NCBI GenBank assembly: GCA_003221035.1
Contig: QHUB01000011.1
Span: forward strand, 36,376 to 100,375
DNA from: Gemmatimonadota bacterium
GTDB taxonomy: Bacteria; Gemmatimonadota; Gemmatimonadetes; Gemmatimonadales; GWC2-71-9
DNA: 64,000 nucleotides
Direction of reading: 5' to 3'
Part shown: positions 54,793-63,867 of the stretch, piece after piece
Layout of the letters: each line of letters starts with the position of its first letter
How positions within the stretch are numbered: position 1 is the stretch's first letter
Made by a program: the position numbers and the translations under genes
Notes under the pieces: generated by a model
Databases searched by the model: none
What the model was told of the DNA's origin: nothing
The model's input: only the letters and a program-made list of their open reading frames with translations

Positions 54793-57198
54793 CTAGCGCC
54801 GGCGCCCGCCGCCGCCTCCGCCGCCGCGGCTGCCGCCGCCACCACCGCGCGACGAGCTACGCTGCCGCGCCCCGTACTCACGATCTCCTCCACCCCGGTT
54901 ACCGTAGTTGCTGCCGCCGCGGTCGCGCGACCAGTTGTTGCCCTGGCGTGATTCCCAGCCGTTACCGCTGCGGCGATGGACGTTGCCGTTGCGGTCGGCG
55001 AACACGTTGTTCGAGCCGCCAGCACGGCGGTTTGCGCCGCCTACTTGCGTAGCCGCCCGGTCGCGGCTCACGCGATCGGCGTTGCGCGTCTTGTTTTGCG
55101 GTCGGTTGTAGACGTTGGAGTTGGAGGGCCGCTGTGAGGCCTTCGGTCGGCTGGACGGCCGTTGCCGGTTCCCGCCGCCGGCCGTGTTGCCGATGTTGGC
55201 GCGATTCCCGGCTCCGCCCCGTCCACCGGCGGGACGGTTGACCGTGCAATTGAAGCAGCCGTGATATCCACCGACCGGGTAGTAGCGGGCGCTATTGCCG
55301 ATGGCCATCCCCACACCGAACGCAAAAAATGTGGTGGCAAATGTCGTTCCCGCGCCCCAACCGGTGTACGGGTTGTAGCTCACGGCGACGCCGTACGTCA
55401 CGGGATACGGATAGTAGACGGTGCCGGAGTACGGCGGATAGGCGTAGCCGGTGCCATACACCGGCACGCCATAATAAGGATACGAGCCGGTGTACCCCGG
55501 CGTGTAACCGACGTACACGACCTCCGGAGTCGAGGCGTATATCTGCACGTAGGTCACGTTGTAGACCGGGACGCTCGGCGGAATCTTGGCGAACAGATCC
55601 TTGGGAATGCTGTCGGCCACGAACCACGGTCCCGACGCGCTCGCGGACTTGAACCACACAGCGTTGTCGCACGCCCAGTACACGTACGTGCCGTACGGAC
55701 CCGCCGTGCGCAAGACCGCCGATCCCGTGTTGGTGGCGTACGCGACCGAAATACCGGGAATGTCGAGGAACTTCGGCTGGCCGTCATACTTTGCGGTGAA
55801 TTTCGCCTGGTTCCGCTGCACAGCCGTGGTCTGCGGGATCTGCAGATCGAGGACCGCGTCCTGCGCTTCGACCGTGAGCGCAATCGAGCCGCGCACGCCG
55901 CCGATCGGTGAATCCGCCGGGATATCCTGGAATGATTTGGGCAGCGAGTCGGGCCGCGCGAATGTCCACGGTCCCTGCAGCGATGCACTCTTGAACCAGC
56001 GGCCGGAAATGAGCAGGTAGTTGTCCGTCCCCTCGGTCTCCCGGATCCAGGGCGTTTCGGTGTTTTCGACGTACAGCAACTTTCCGCCCGCCGTCGTCTT
56101 CCAGCGCGGTGGACCGTCGGTAGCGACCAGCTCGGTCGGTTCCGTGGCGGTCACGATCGCGAGCGGTGCCGCAAACAGCGTGTCGGGTTTGACCGCTGCG
56201 GTATCGGTGCGCGGATGAGTGGTGTCGGGCCGCGTTGCGGCAGTATCGGTCCGAGCCGCGGTCGAATCCTTCAGCGCGCTCGAATCCCGTCGCGCGGCGC
56301 TGGAATCTGGCCGAGCGGCTGCGCTGTCTCTTCGTGCCGAACCGCTGTCGGTCGTTGCGGCGACAGTGGTCGGTGGAGTCGGGGAGGCGGCCGCCGACGG
56401 TGCCGCCACCGACGGTGTCGGTTCCGCTGCGAACAACGTGTCCGGGCGCGTCGTCCCAGCCTCCGCATTCGCGAGGGCGCTGTCGGCGCCGGTCAATTTC
56501 AAAATGGCCGCCGGCGGGGTGGCTCCCGGTTTCCATGGCCCCTTCGGATCGGTCGCTGAGTACCACATCGCCTCGCCAGCGCCGAGCCAGTAGGTAGCGG
56601 TCGCGGTATCCTTCACGACGCCAAACGGCGTGTTCACGATGAGCGCGAGACCGGTGTTCGGGATGGCCTGCAGGCGTGGCTCTCCATCGTACAAGAGCAG
56701 CACGGCGAGCTGCTCCGAGAAAACGACCTTCGGGGCGTCGTTCTTCAAGCCTTCGGTGTGGCTGAGCTCCGATTCCGCAGACGCCAGGCTGGCCTGGAGC
56801 CGCGCGAGCGTGATGCGAAATCCGGCCTTCGGGAAGTCGGCCTCGACATACTGCGTGAAGCGGGTCTGCTGCTCCGCTGTGGCGTCGGGCCAGCGCACGC
56901 GCGTGATCCTGACATCGTGCAACCACGCCATCCCCGAGTCGCGATCGACATCGACCTTGGCGCTCATCCACATGGCGCCAAAGATCGGATCCGGGCGACC
57001 GGCGACCTTCAACGCAATCGCGCCGCGGGCCGTCAAGTCATTGCCCTCGAGCTTTTCGGCCTGCGGCTGATACAGCACGATGGTGCCGGTTGCACCGCCA
57101 GAAATGGGAATTTCCCGTGGCCAGCTATAGTCCTGCGCCTGCAGCGCCGGAGCGCCGCAGGCGAGCAGGGCAATGGTGACCCCTGTGAGTCCTCGCAT
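54793..57198 (-). CDS. Large secreted protein with Pro/Tyr-rich and Arg/Gly-rich regions
   Basis: About 801 residues with a signal peptide (MRGLTGVTIALLACGAPALQAQ). Residues about 25-245 form an alpha/beta region. A Ser/Thr/Ala/Asp-rich low-complexity linker follows (about 250-340), then a conserved region to about 560. Next come a Tyr/Gly/Pro-rich segment (YTPGYTGSYPYYGVPVYGTG) and a glycine-patterned hydrophobic stretch. An Arg/Gly/Asn-rich tail ends GGGGSRGGGGGGGRRR. Similar proteins are annotated only loosely as carbohydrate-binding. The function is unknown; surface or periplasmic location is likely. Confidence 0.82.
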   Translation of the reverse strand: MRGLTGVTIALLACGAPALQAQDYSWPREIPISGGATGTIVLYQPQAEKLEGNDLTARGAIALKVAGRPDPIFGAMWMSAKVDVDRDSGMAWLHDVRITRVRWPDATAEQQTRFTQYVEADFPKAGFRITLARLQASLASAESELSHTEGLKNDAPKVVFSEQLAVLLLYDGEPRLQAIPNTGLALIVNTPFGVVKDTATATYWLGAGEAMWYSATDPKGPWKPGATPPAAILKLTGADSALANAEAGTTRPDTLFAAEPTPSVAAPSAAASPTPPTTVAATTDSGSARRDSAAARPDSSAARRDSSALKDSTAARTDTAATRPDTTHPRTDTAAVKPDTLFAAPLAIVTATEPTELVATDGPPRWKTTAGGKLLYVENTETPWIRETEGTDNYLLISGRWFKSASLQGPWTFARPDSLPKSFQDIPADSPIGGVRGSIALTVEAQDAVLDLQIPQTTAVQRNQAKFTAKYDGQPKFLDIPGISVAYATNTGSAVLRTAGPYGTYVYWACDNAVWFKSASASGPWFVADSIPKDLFAKIPPSVPVYNVTYVQIYASTPEVVYVGYTPGYTGSYPYYGVPVYGTGYAYPPYSGTVYYPYPVTYGVAVSYNPYTGWGAGTTFATTFFAFGVGMAIGNSARYYPVGGYHGCFNCTVNRPAGGRGGAGNRANIGNTAGGGNRQRPSSRPKASQRPSNSNVYNRPQNKTRNADRVSRDRAATQVGGANRRAGGSNNVFADRNGNVHRRSGNGWESRQGNNWSRDRGGSNYGNRGGGDREYGARQRSSSRGGGGGSRGGGGGGGRRR

Positions 57199-57287
57199 GG
57201 ACCGAAAACTGGGCAGTCCCACGGGGATGCGGGATAAGACTAAGGGGGCATTCCGACGGGGCGGCGAGAAGGCGCATCGTCAATCCC

Positions 57288-58709
57288 ATGACTACTCCTC
57301 ACTCCGTCCGCTCTCTGGTGATCCTGGCTGGCCTGAGCCTTGCAGCCTTCCCTATGTCCGCCCAACATCGCGGCACCATCGAGCTTGGCGCGTTCGGCCG
57401 ATACGGCGTCTACGACAATGCCATGGGCCTGGACGATGCCGCCGGATTCGGCGGGCGGCTGGGGTTCTTTCTATCGCCCAAGGTCGTCCTTGAAAGCGAT
57501 GGCGCGCTGGTCGCCACCAAAGCCAGTTCGATCGATGTCGATCACAAGCCATTCCATGTGCGGCTGCTCGGCAACTTCCCCTTCGGGAAGCGGATGGCGT
57601 TTCTGTTTGGCGGGGGATGGTCATACAACAGCTACAGCAACGGCTTCAGCGGGTCGGAGAACGGCGTCGGGGGCCTGACCGGCGTGCGCCTGAATCTCGG
57701 CAAGCGGCTCTCGGTGCGCGGAGAAGTGCTGGCGGATTACATGTTCGATCAGCTGTCCGGGGTTGCGGATCCCACGTTCAATTACGCCGCGCAGGTTGGC
57801 GTCAGCCTCATGCTTCGCGGCGGGCCGGGAGATAAAGACAAGGACGGCGTGATCGACAGCGCCGACAAGTGTCCCAGCACACCCAAGGATGCCAAGGTTG
57901 AAGCGACCGGCTGTCCCGATGCGGACGCAGACGGCGTGGCAGATCAGGGCGATCGCTGTCCGGGGACTCCGGCCGGTCGAGTCGTGGATGCGATCGGCTG
58001 CACGGATTCGGACGGCGACGGAGTCGTGGACCCGCAGGATCGCTGCGCCGGCACACCGTCGGGCGTGAAGGTCGACGCGACGGGTTGCCCGCTGGATACC
58101 GACCGGGACGGCGTCCCTGACATTTCCGACAAATGTGTGAACACGCCCGCCGGCACGGCCGTGGATCCGACGACCGGCTGCCCGCTGGATCAGGACCACG
58201 ACGGCGTCGCGGACCCGATCGACAAGTGTCCCAATACGCCCGCCGGTACGTCCGTGGATCCGGCGACAGGCTGCCCCGTGGATCTCGACGGTGACGGAGT
58301 GGCTGATGTCGCCGATCGCTGCGCCAACACGCCAGCCGGCACCGCGGTGGATGCGAATGGTTGCCCGGCGTCGGCGCCCGTCGTGCTCGAGGGCGTGACC
58401 TTCGTGACCGGCAGCGCGAAGCTGACCCTGAGCTCGCAGGCTCCACTCGATCGCGCCGTCACGGCAATCAGAGCCCGCACTGAGCGCTTTGTGATCGAGG
58501 GACACACCGACAACGCCGGCAATCGCGAGGCGAACATCCGGCTGTCCAAGGCACGCGCCGATGTCGTGCGCGCCTACTTTGTCTCCAAAGGCATTCCGGC
58601 GACGCGCATCACGACGGTGGGACTCGGACCCGATCAACCGGTCGCGAGCAACGATACGCCCGAAGGGCGCGCGAAGAACCGGCGGGTGCAGCTGCGGGTG
58701 GCGCCCTAG
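57288..58709 (+). CDS. OmpA-family protein with thrombospondin type-3 repeats
   Basis: 473 residues. A signal peptide (ending PMSAQ) precedes an eight-stranded-barrel-like domain (about 25-185). Six calcium-binding TSP3 repeats follow (D-x-D-x-D-G-V units such as DKDKDGVIDSADKCPSTP), then an OmpA peptidoglycan-binding domain (GVTFVTGSAKL, FVIEGHTDNAGNREANIRLSKARADVV, TPEGRAKNRRVQL). It links the outer membrane to peptidoglycan. Divergent from the large secreted protein gene. Confidence 0.95.
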   Translation: MTTPHSVRSLVILAGLSLAAFPMSAQHRGTIELGAFGRYGVYDNAMGLDDAAGFGGRLGFFLSPKVVLESDGALVATKASSIDVDHKPFHVRLLGNFPFGKRMAFLFGGGWSYNSYSNGFSGSENGVGGLTGVRLNLGKRLSVRGEVLADYMFDQLSGVADPTFNYAAQVGVSLMLRGGPGDKDKDGVIDSADKCPSTPKDAKVEATGCPDADADGVADQGDRCPGTPAGRVVDAIGCTDSDGDGVVDPQDRCAGTPSGVKVDATGCPLDTDRDGVPDISDKCVNTPAGTAVDPTTGCPLDQDHDGVADPIDKCPNTPAGTSVDPATGCPVDLDGDGVADVADRCANTPAGTAVDANGCPASAPVVLEGVTFVTGSAKLTLSSQAPLDRAVTAIRARTERFVIEGHTDNAGNREANIRLSKARADVVRAYFVSKGIPATRITTVGLGPDQPVASNDTPEGRAKNRRVQLRVAP

Positions 58710-58719
58710 GCTGACGGCA

Positions 58720-60042
58720 TCACCGGAGCTTGCGACCGGGGATACTCTGGCCGTTCTGATGTAGCACCAGCGCATCCGGCCTGAACGTCACCTGCGCATC
58801 TACGACCTTCAGGAAGAAGGTCGAATCGGACTCGGCGTAGATGCGAAAGCGCGGCTGCGCCGTCGCCTGCACGAACAGGCTCATTCCTTCTCGCGTCACG
58901 GCGATGTGGAATGCGGGCGCGAGCTCGTACTCGCCGACATAGCGAGCCAGCACCATCGAGTCCACCGTGACCTCGACCCGTTGCGCTGCCGGTTGCTCGA
59001 GCGGGAACGTTTCATCGAGCAGGTGAAAGCCGATGTCGTCCACGCCGGCATTCAGGTTCGAAAGCACGACCACGCCGATCCGGCGCGCCGGGTCGAAGCC
59101 GCTGAAGGTCCGGTAGCCGCCCGTCCCACCATTGTGCCACACGAGATTCCCCGCCGGCCGTGACAGGATGTGCCAGGCGAGTCCGATCCGCATGTTCGGA
59201 CTGCCGGCTTCGTGCCGCGGCGTATGGGCGGTCTGCATCGCGCGGCCGAGACCGGATGTCGTGTCGAGGTTCGCGGCGACATAGGTGAGCATGTCGCGCG
59301 TGGTGGACCGCAGGGCGCCCGCGGCCGCGAGTGTCGGCATGTCCCAATTGGGCACGACATTGCCGTCGGCGTCATGGCCCGGCGCAAGGTGCGCACGCAT
59401 CGCCGGGGTGAGCGTGATCGCCGTCTCCCGCATACCGAGCGGCGTGAGAATGCGGCGCGTGACCAGAGCCTCGTAGCTCGTTCCCGCCTTGCGCGCGAGC
59501 GCGAGCCCCAGCAGTCCCATCCCCAGGTTCGAATACTCGTAGGTGGCGCCGATGTCGCGCGTCAACTGATAGCCCGCGAGGAACGCGTAGAGCTGCTGGA
59601 CGCTGTAGTCGGCGTACGGGTTGCCCGGATCGCGTGGCGCCAGGTTCGACGGCAGCCGCGGCAATCCCGACGACTGGATCGCGAGATCGACCAATGTGAT
59701 CTGCTTGCCGTTGCGCGAAGGCACGTGCGCGGAGTCCGGCAGGTACTTCGCGACGGGATCGTCGAGCCGGACCTCGCCGCGGGCGACCATATCGGCAAGG
59801 ATCGTTGCCGTAAACGTCTTGGTGATCGAGCCGATCTCGAAAACGGCATTGGAATCCACGCCGAGCGCGATGATGCGGCGGCGACCCGTGGCGTCCAGCA
59901 GCCCGATGACGATGCCAGTCCCGTGCTTGCCAGAATCGGGAAATGTCCGGACGCGGCTGGCCAGCAGCGCGCGAACGGTGGAGTCCGACGGCAGCGGTTG
60001 CTGAAGTGTGAAGACGAGCGCGAGCAGGAGGGTGGTCAGCAT
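58720..60042 (-). CDS. Secreted class-C beta-lactamase-fold serine hydrolase
   Basis: 440 residues with a signal peptide (MLTTLLLALVFTLQ). The motifs are SITK (Ser-x-x-Lys nucleophile in FEIGSITKTFTA), YSN (YEYSNLGMGLLG) and HNGGTGG (KTG equivalent in LVWHNGGTGGYRTF). A C-terminal beta domain follows. The family includes esterases, D-aminopeptidases and beta-lactamases; the substrate cannot be read here. Start MLTTLLLALVF at 60042 excludes an extension into the divergent SulP gene. Only 27 bp separate the two starts. Confidence 0.9.
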   Translation of the reverse strand: MLTTLLLALVFTLQQPLPSDSTVRALLASRVRTFPDSGKHGTGIVIGLLDATGRRRIIALGVDSNAVFEIGSITKTFTATILADMVARGEVRLDDPVAKYLPDSAHVPSRNGKQITLVDLAIQSSGLPRLPSNLAPRDPGNPYADYSVQQLYAFLAGYQLTRDIGATYEYSNLGMGLLGLALARKAGTSYEALVTRRILTPLGMRETAITLTPAMRAHLAPGHDADGNVVPNWDMPTLAAAGALRSTTRDMLTYVAANLDTTSGLGRAMQTAHTPRHEAGSPNMRIGLAWHILSRPAGNLVWHNGGTGGYRTFSGFDPARRIGVVVLSNLNAGVDDIGFHLLDETFPLEQPAAQRVEVTVDSMVLARYVGEYELAPAFHIAVTREGMSLFVQATAQPRFRIYAESDSTFFLKVVDAQVTFRPDALVLHQNGQSIPGRKLR

Positions 60043-60069
60043 GCCCGAATCTAGTATTTTCAGCGCGCC

Positions 60070-61803
60070 GTGCTCATTCCAAAGTTTTTCACGACCATCC
60101 AGGGTTACAGTCGGGACCAATTCACCCGGGACCTGATCGCCGGCGTCATCGTCGGCATCGTCGCGTTGCCTCTGGCGATTGCATTCGCGATCGCGAGCGG
60201 CCTTCCGCCCGAACGCGGGCTCTACACCGCCATCGTCGCCGGTTTTCTCGTCTCGCTCCTCGGTGGCTCACGCGTCCAGATCGGCGGACCGACGGGCGCC
60301 TTTGTCGTGATCGTGTCGGGCATCGTGCAGCAGTACGGCGTGGACGGATTGGTCGTCGCCACTCTGATGGCCGGCTTCATTGTGATCGCGTTCGGCGTGT
60401 TCCGGCTCGGCGCCGCGATCAAGTTCATTCCATATCCGGTCACCATCGGGTTCACCAGCGGCATCGCGCTCATCATCTTCTCGAGCCAGATCCGGGACCT
60501 GCTCGGTCTGGACATGGCAGCGGTACCGTCGGCGTTCGTGCCGAAATGGGATGCGTACGTCCGCGCGTTCGACACCGTCAATCCCTGGGCGCTGGCAGTG
60601 GCGGTTGCGACGCTCGCCATCATCGTCGTCTGGCCCAGGGTCTCGACACGGATCCCGGGCCCGTTTGTGGCGTTGATCGTCACGACGCTGCTCGCGCAGC
60701 TTTTGCACTTACCGGTCGAGACGATCGGCGCCCGGTTCGGCGCGATCCACGCCGGCGTGCCCCATCCCAGCATCCCGCACCTGTCGCTGCCGATCATTCG
60801 GGCTCTGGCCGGCCCGGCATTCACGATTGCGTTGCTCGCCTCGATCGAGTCGCTGCTCTCGGCGGTGGTGGCGGACGGCATGATCGGAGGACGGCATCGC
60901 TCGAACATGGAGCTCGTGGCGCAGGGAGTGGCGAACGTCGCCTCGCCGCTGTTCGGGGGGATGCCGGCGACGGGCGCGATCGCCCGGACCGCGACGAACG
61001 TCAAGAATGGCGGGCGCACCCCCGTCGCCGGCATGACACATGCCGTCACGCTGCTTCTGATCACGCTGTTCTTCGGCCGCTGGGCCGCCCTGATTCCGCT
61101 CGCCACGCTGGCGGGCGTCCTGGTCGTCGTGGCGTTTCACATGAGCGAATGGCGAACCTTCGTCTCCGAGTTCCGCGCGCCGAAGAGCGATGTGGCGGTG
61201 CTGGTGACCACATTCCTCCTGACGGTGCTGGTCGATCTCACCGTGGCTATCGAGGTCGGCATGGTGCTCGCCGCCTTCCTCTTTATGCGTCGCATGGCGG
61301 AGGTCACGAACATCAGCGTGCTCACGCACGAGTTTACCGATCCCGTCGACGACTTCGAACACGATCCCAACGCGGTGCGGCGTCGAGAGATTCCCGAAGG
61401 CGTGCAGGTGTACGAGATCACCGGTCCATTCTTTTTTGGCGCGGCCGAAATGTTCAAGGATCGGGTGGGGCGCATCGCGGGAAAACCCAGGGTGCTGATC
61501 ATCCGCCTGCGGCACGTGCCCGCGATCGACTCGACCGGACTGCATGCGCTGCGGGAGTTGATCCATCGCAGCCGCAGGGAAGGGATGCTGGTGATTCTGT
61601 CCGATGTCCACGCGCAACCCGTCGTCGCGCTGGAGCGGGCGGGGCTGTACGACGAGCTGGGCGAGGAAAACATTCACGGCAACATCGACGACGCGCTGAA
61701 CCGGGCGCGGCAACATCTCGGGCTCGAGCCCGTGCAACGTCCTGCCGATGCCACACCTACGGTAGCCCGGGAGTCTAAAGACTCCCTCACTCGGCGTTCA
61801 TGA
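60070..61803 (+). CDS. SulP/SLC26-type anion transporter with STAS domain
   Basis: 577 residues. About 12-14 transmembrane helices begin DLIAGVIVGIVALPLAIAFAIASG, and the SulP motif GGSRVQIGGPTGAFVVIVSGIV is present. A C-terminal STAS domain (about 440-545; LRHVPAIDSTGLHALRELI) follows. Members carry sulfate, bicarbonate, nitrate or carboxylates. Proximity to nirK suggests an inorganic anion but does not prove it. GTG start at 60070, 12 bp after TAGTAT, with no Shine-Dalgarno. Confidence 0.94.
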   Translation: MLIPKFFTTIQGYSRDQFTRDLIAGVIVGIVALPLAIAFAIASGLPPERGLYTAIVAGFLVSLLGGSRVQIGGPTGAFVVIVSGIVQQYGVDGLVVATLMAGFIVIAFGVFRLGAAIKFIPYPVTIGFTSGIALIIFSSQIRDLLGLDMAAVPSAFVPKWDAYVRAFDTVNPWALAVAVATLAIIVVWPRVSTRIPGPFVALIVTTLLAQLLHLPVETIGARFGAIHAGVPHPSIPHLSLPIIRALAGPAFTIALLASIESLLSAVVADGMIGGRHRSNMELVAQGVANVASPLFGGMPATGAIARTATNVKNGGRTPVAGMTHAVTLLLITLFFGRWAALIPLATLAGVLVVVAFHMSEWRTFVSEFRAPKSDVAVLVTTFLLTVLVDLTVAIEVGMVLAAFLFMRRMAEVTNISVLTHEFTDPVDDFEHDPNAVRRREIPEGVQVYEITGPFFFGAAEMFKDRVGRIAGKPRVLIIRLRHVPAIDSTGLHALRELIHRSRREGMLVILSDVHAQPVVALERAGLYDELGEENIHGNIDDALNRARQHLGLEPVQRPADATPTVARESKDSLTRRS

Positions 61804-61854
61804 AGCCGCGAGGAGGCAGCCGCTAACCTCTCCCCACCCATAACGGAGTCACTC

Positions 61855-62850
61855 ATGCGTCGTCGCGCTCTCGGTGTCGTCGGTCTCGTCGCTGGCATGG
61901 TCGCACTCGGCTGCCGCGAGCGGCCTGAGCATCTGGCTCCGCCTCCGGCAGTACCGCCGACCAACGCTCCCGCCGACGTGTCACATGGAGAAGCGCCCAT
62001 CGGCTCGGCGACGGCGGCAGCACCGATCGAAGCGGCTGCGCCGCCGCGCGCGAGCGGCCACCTGCATCACCTGAGAATCGTCATCCGGCACGCGAAGATC
62101 ACGATTGCCGACGGCGTGACGTACGACGGTTGGACGTTCGATGGTCGCATACCTGGTCCGGTGCTTCGGGTCACGGAAGGCGACACGGTGGACTTCACGC
62201 TGGTCAACGAAGCGCCGATGCCGCACAGCCTCGACTTCCACGCGGCCGAAATCGCGCCGAGTCGCGCCTATGTGAATCTCATGCCGCACGACTCGCTGCA
62301 TTACCGTTTCGTGGCGCGGGTCCCGGGCGCGTTCATGTACCACTGCGGGACGGCGCCGGTCGCTTTGCACATCGCCAACGGGATGTACGGCGCGATCATC
62401 GTCGATCCCCGTCAGGGCCGTCGCCCCGCCAAGGAATTCGTTTTCGTGCAAAGCGAGTTCTATACCAAGGTGCTTCCAGATTCGACGCGGACGATCGACT
62501 GGGACAAGCTCCTGGGTTTGGCGCCGGACTACGTGGTCTTCAACGGCCGCGAGGCCGAGTACGCGCATCACCCGATCCTGGTACGAGTGGGCGAGCCGCT
62601 GCGACTCTACGTCGTAAACGCGGGACCGAACCGGTTCTCGGCATTCCACGTCGTCGGCGCGATCTTCGACCGGGTATATCAGGACGGCTCACTCGCGCAC
62701 CCGCTCGAGGGCGTACAGACCGTTACGGTGCCGGTGGGCGGCGGCGCGATTTTCGAGACGCGGTTGGTCGAGGCCGGGACATATCCGTTCGTCAGTCACG
62801 CATTCGCCGACGCCACAAAAGGCGCCGTGGGAATGTTCAAGGCTCACTAA
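61855..62850 (+). CDS. nirK: Copper-containing nitrite reductase, lipoprotein form
   Basis: 331 residues. The lipobox LVALGC and a Pro/Ala-rich spacer of about 45 residues precede two cupredoxin domains. Visible ligands are MPHSLDFH (type 1 His, catalytic Asp, type 2 His), YHCGTAPVALHIANGMYG (type 2 His, type 1 Cys, His and Met), SAFHVVGAIFD (catalytic His) and VSHAF (type 2 His of the next subunit). NirK reduces nitrite to NO with electrons from small cytochromes or cupredoxins. The lipid anchor resembles AniA. A 51-bp gap follows the SulP gene. Confidence 0.92.
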   Translation: MRRRALGVVGLVAGMVALGCRERPEHLAPPPAVPPTNAPADVSHGEAPIGSATAAAPIEAAAPPRASGHLHHLRIVIRHAKITIADGVTYDGWTFDGRIPGPVLRVTEGDTVDFTLVNEAPMPHSLDFHAAEIAPSRAYVNLMPHDSLHYRFVARVPGAFMYHCGTAPVALHIANGMYGAIIVDPRQGRRPAKEFVFVQSEFYTKVLPDSTRTIDWDKLLGLAPDYVVFNGREAEYAHHPILVRVGEPLRLYVVNAGPNRFSAFHVVGAIFDRVYQDGSLAHPLEGVQTVTVPVGGGAIFETRLVEAGTYPFVSHAFADATKGAVGMFKAH

Positions 62851-62861
62851 AGGGAGGACGC

Positions 62862-63239
62862 ATGAAAGTCGCCGAGCTGATGCAGACCAGTCTCAAGACG
62901 ATCAGCGCCGACTCGACGCTCGCGGATGCGATCACCGATCTCGCCGAGGCGCAAGTTTCGGCGCTGCCGGTCGTGGACCGCTTTGGCCGGGCCGTGGGCG
63001 TGCTCTCGACGCGGGAGGTCCTGAAAGCCGAGCGCGCGGATGTCGACCGGGACACCAAGGTCCTCGAGCTCATGGCGCCGTGGCCGGTAACGATCGAACC
63101 CGATCTCGACGTGCGGCAGGCCGCACAGGAGATGCTGTACCTCAACGTGCAGCGTTTGTTCGTCGAGTTCGAGGGCGCGCTGGTCGGCGTCATCTCGCAG
63201 ACGGACGTCGTCGGCGCGGTCGCCACCTCGCGCGTCTAG
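62862..63239 (+). CDS. CBS-domain pair protein
   Basis: 125 residues forming one Bateman module of two CBS motifs (LKTISADSTLADAITDLAEAQVSALPVVDRFGRAVGVLSTREVL and VTIEPDLDVRQAAQEML...ALVGVISQTDVV). Such pairs bind adenine nucleotides and regulate partners. AGGGAGG precedes ATG 62862, 11 bp after nirK. It probably senses energy state for the SulP or nitrite genes. The in-frame extension far upstream is out-of-frame nirK and is not coding. Confidence 0.92.
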   Translation: MKVAELMQTSLKTISADSTLADAITDLAEAQVSALPVVDRFGRAVGVLSTREVLKAERADVDRDTKVLELMAPWPVTIEPDLDVRQAAQEMLYLNVQRLFVEFEGALVGVISQTDVVGAVATSRV

Positions 63240-63240
63240 C

Positions 63241-63765
63241 TCACTGCTTGCGCTCGACCGTCCACCGGCCAGTCTGCGTCTGACCGGAGGCCAGCTGCGT
63301 CGTGTACGTCCCGGTGATCGTGGTGCCCTTGAGCTCCCCCTTAAACGTGGTGATCAGCCGGGCGCCGGTTTGCGGATCGGCATATGGGTCGAGCGTGCCG
63401 CTGACCTGCCCGCTCTGGACGCGCACAAAGCGGATCGTCAGCACCTTGGATGGCGGTGCCTGCGTGCCCGGATTAGGGTTGGCGGCATTGACGGTGTTGT
63501 CGGGTTGCCACGGACTCAGCGGACTCCCTAGCCCTGTCGGGATCATCACGACATCGCCGACGGCCGAGTCGGTCGCCGATCGCAGCGAGAAACTGATGCT
63601 GCCGCTGCGCCCCGATTCGGAGCTGCTGTATTCGCCCACCCAGTCGCCAGCCAGCGCGGAGAGATCGCTCGACGCGCCGACCATGGGGACGTGGGCGCGC
63701 GAGGCGGAACAGGCGATGAGTAAGGCGGCGAGGGGAACCGCAGCCAACGTCTGGAAGCGCAACAT
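63241..63765 (-). CDS. Lipoprotein of unknown function
   Basis: 174 residues. Start MLRFQTLAAVPLAALLIAC gives a clear lipobox; GAGGTG lies before this ATG. The mature part is beta-rich (GDWVGEYSSSESGRSGSISFSLR, LTIRFVRVQSGQVSGTLDPY, LITTFKGELKGTTITGTYTT), suggesting a lipocalin-like or sandwich fold. The function is unknown. Convergent with the CBS gene. Confidence 0.78.
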   Translation of the reverse strand: MLRFQTLAAVPLAALLIACSASRAHVPMVGASSDLSALAGDWVGEYSSSESGRSGSISFSLRSATDSAVGDVVMIPTGLGSPLSPWQPDNTVNAANPNPGTQAPPSKVLTIRFVRVQSGQVSGTLDPYADPQTGARLITTFKGELKGTTITGTYTTQLASGQTQTGRWTVERKQ

Positions 63766-63867
63766 GAGCACCTCGGGCGATGAGGAATGCGTCGTTGCGC
63801 GTGACGGCGGCGCGCGTGTCGTCACTTAACAATGGGGACCCTTTGGTGAATTGTCACTGTGGCCGGC

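Noticed and set aside
57820..58380. Repeated DNA in the OmpA-like gene as a CRISPR or tandem DNA repeat
   Set aside because: The periodicity comes from six thrombospondin type-3 protein repeats within one open frame; the DNA units are not identical and no spacers exist.
62130..62861. Upstream in-frame extension of the CBS gene across nirK
   Set aside because: The extension is nirK read in another frame; AGGGAGG before ATG 62862 and the CBS domain boundary fix the real start.
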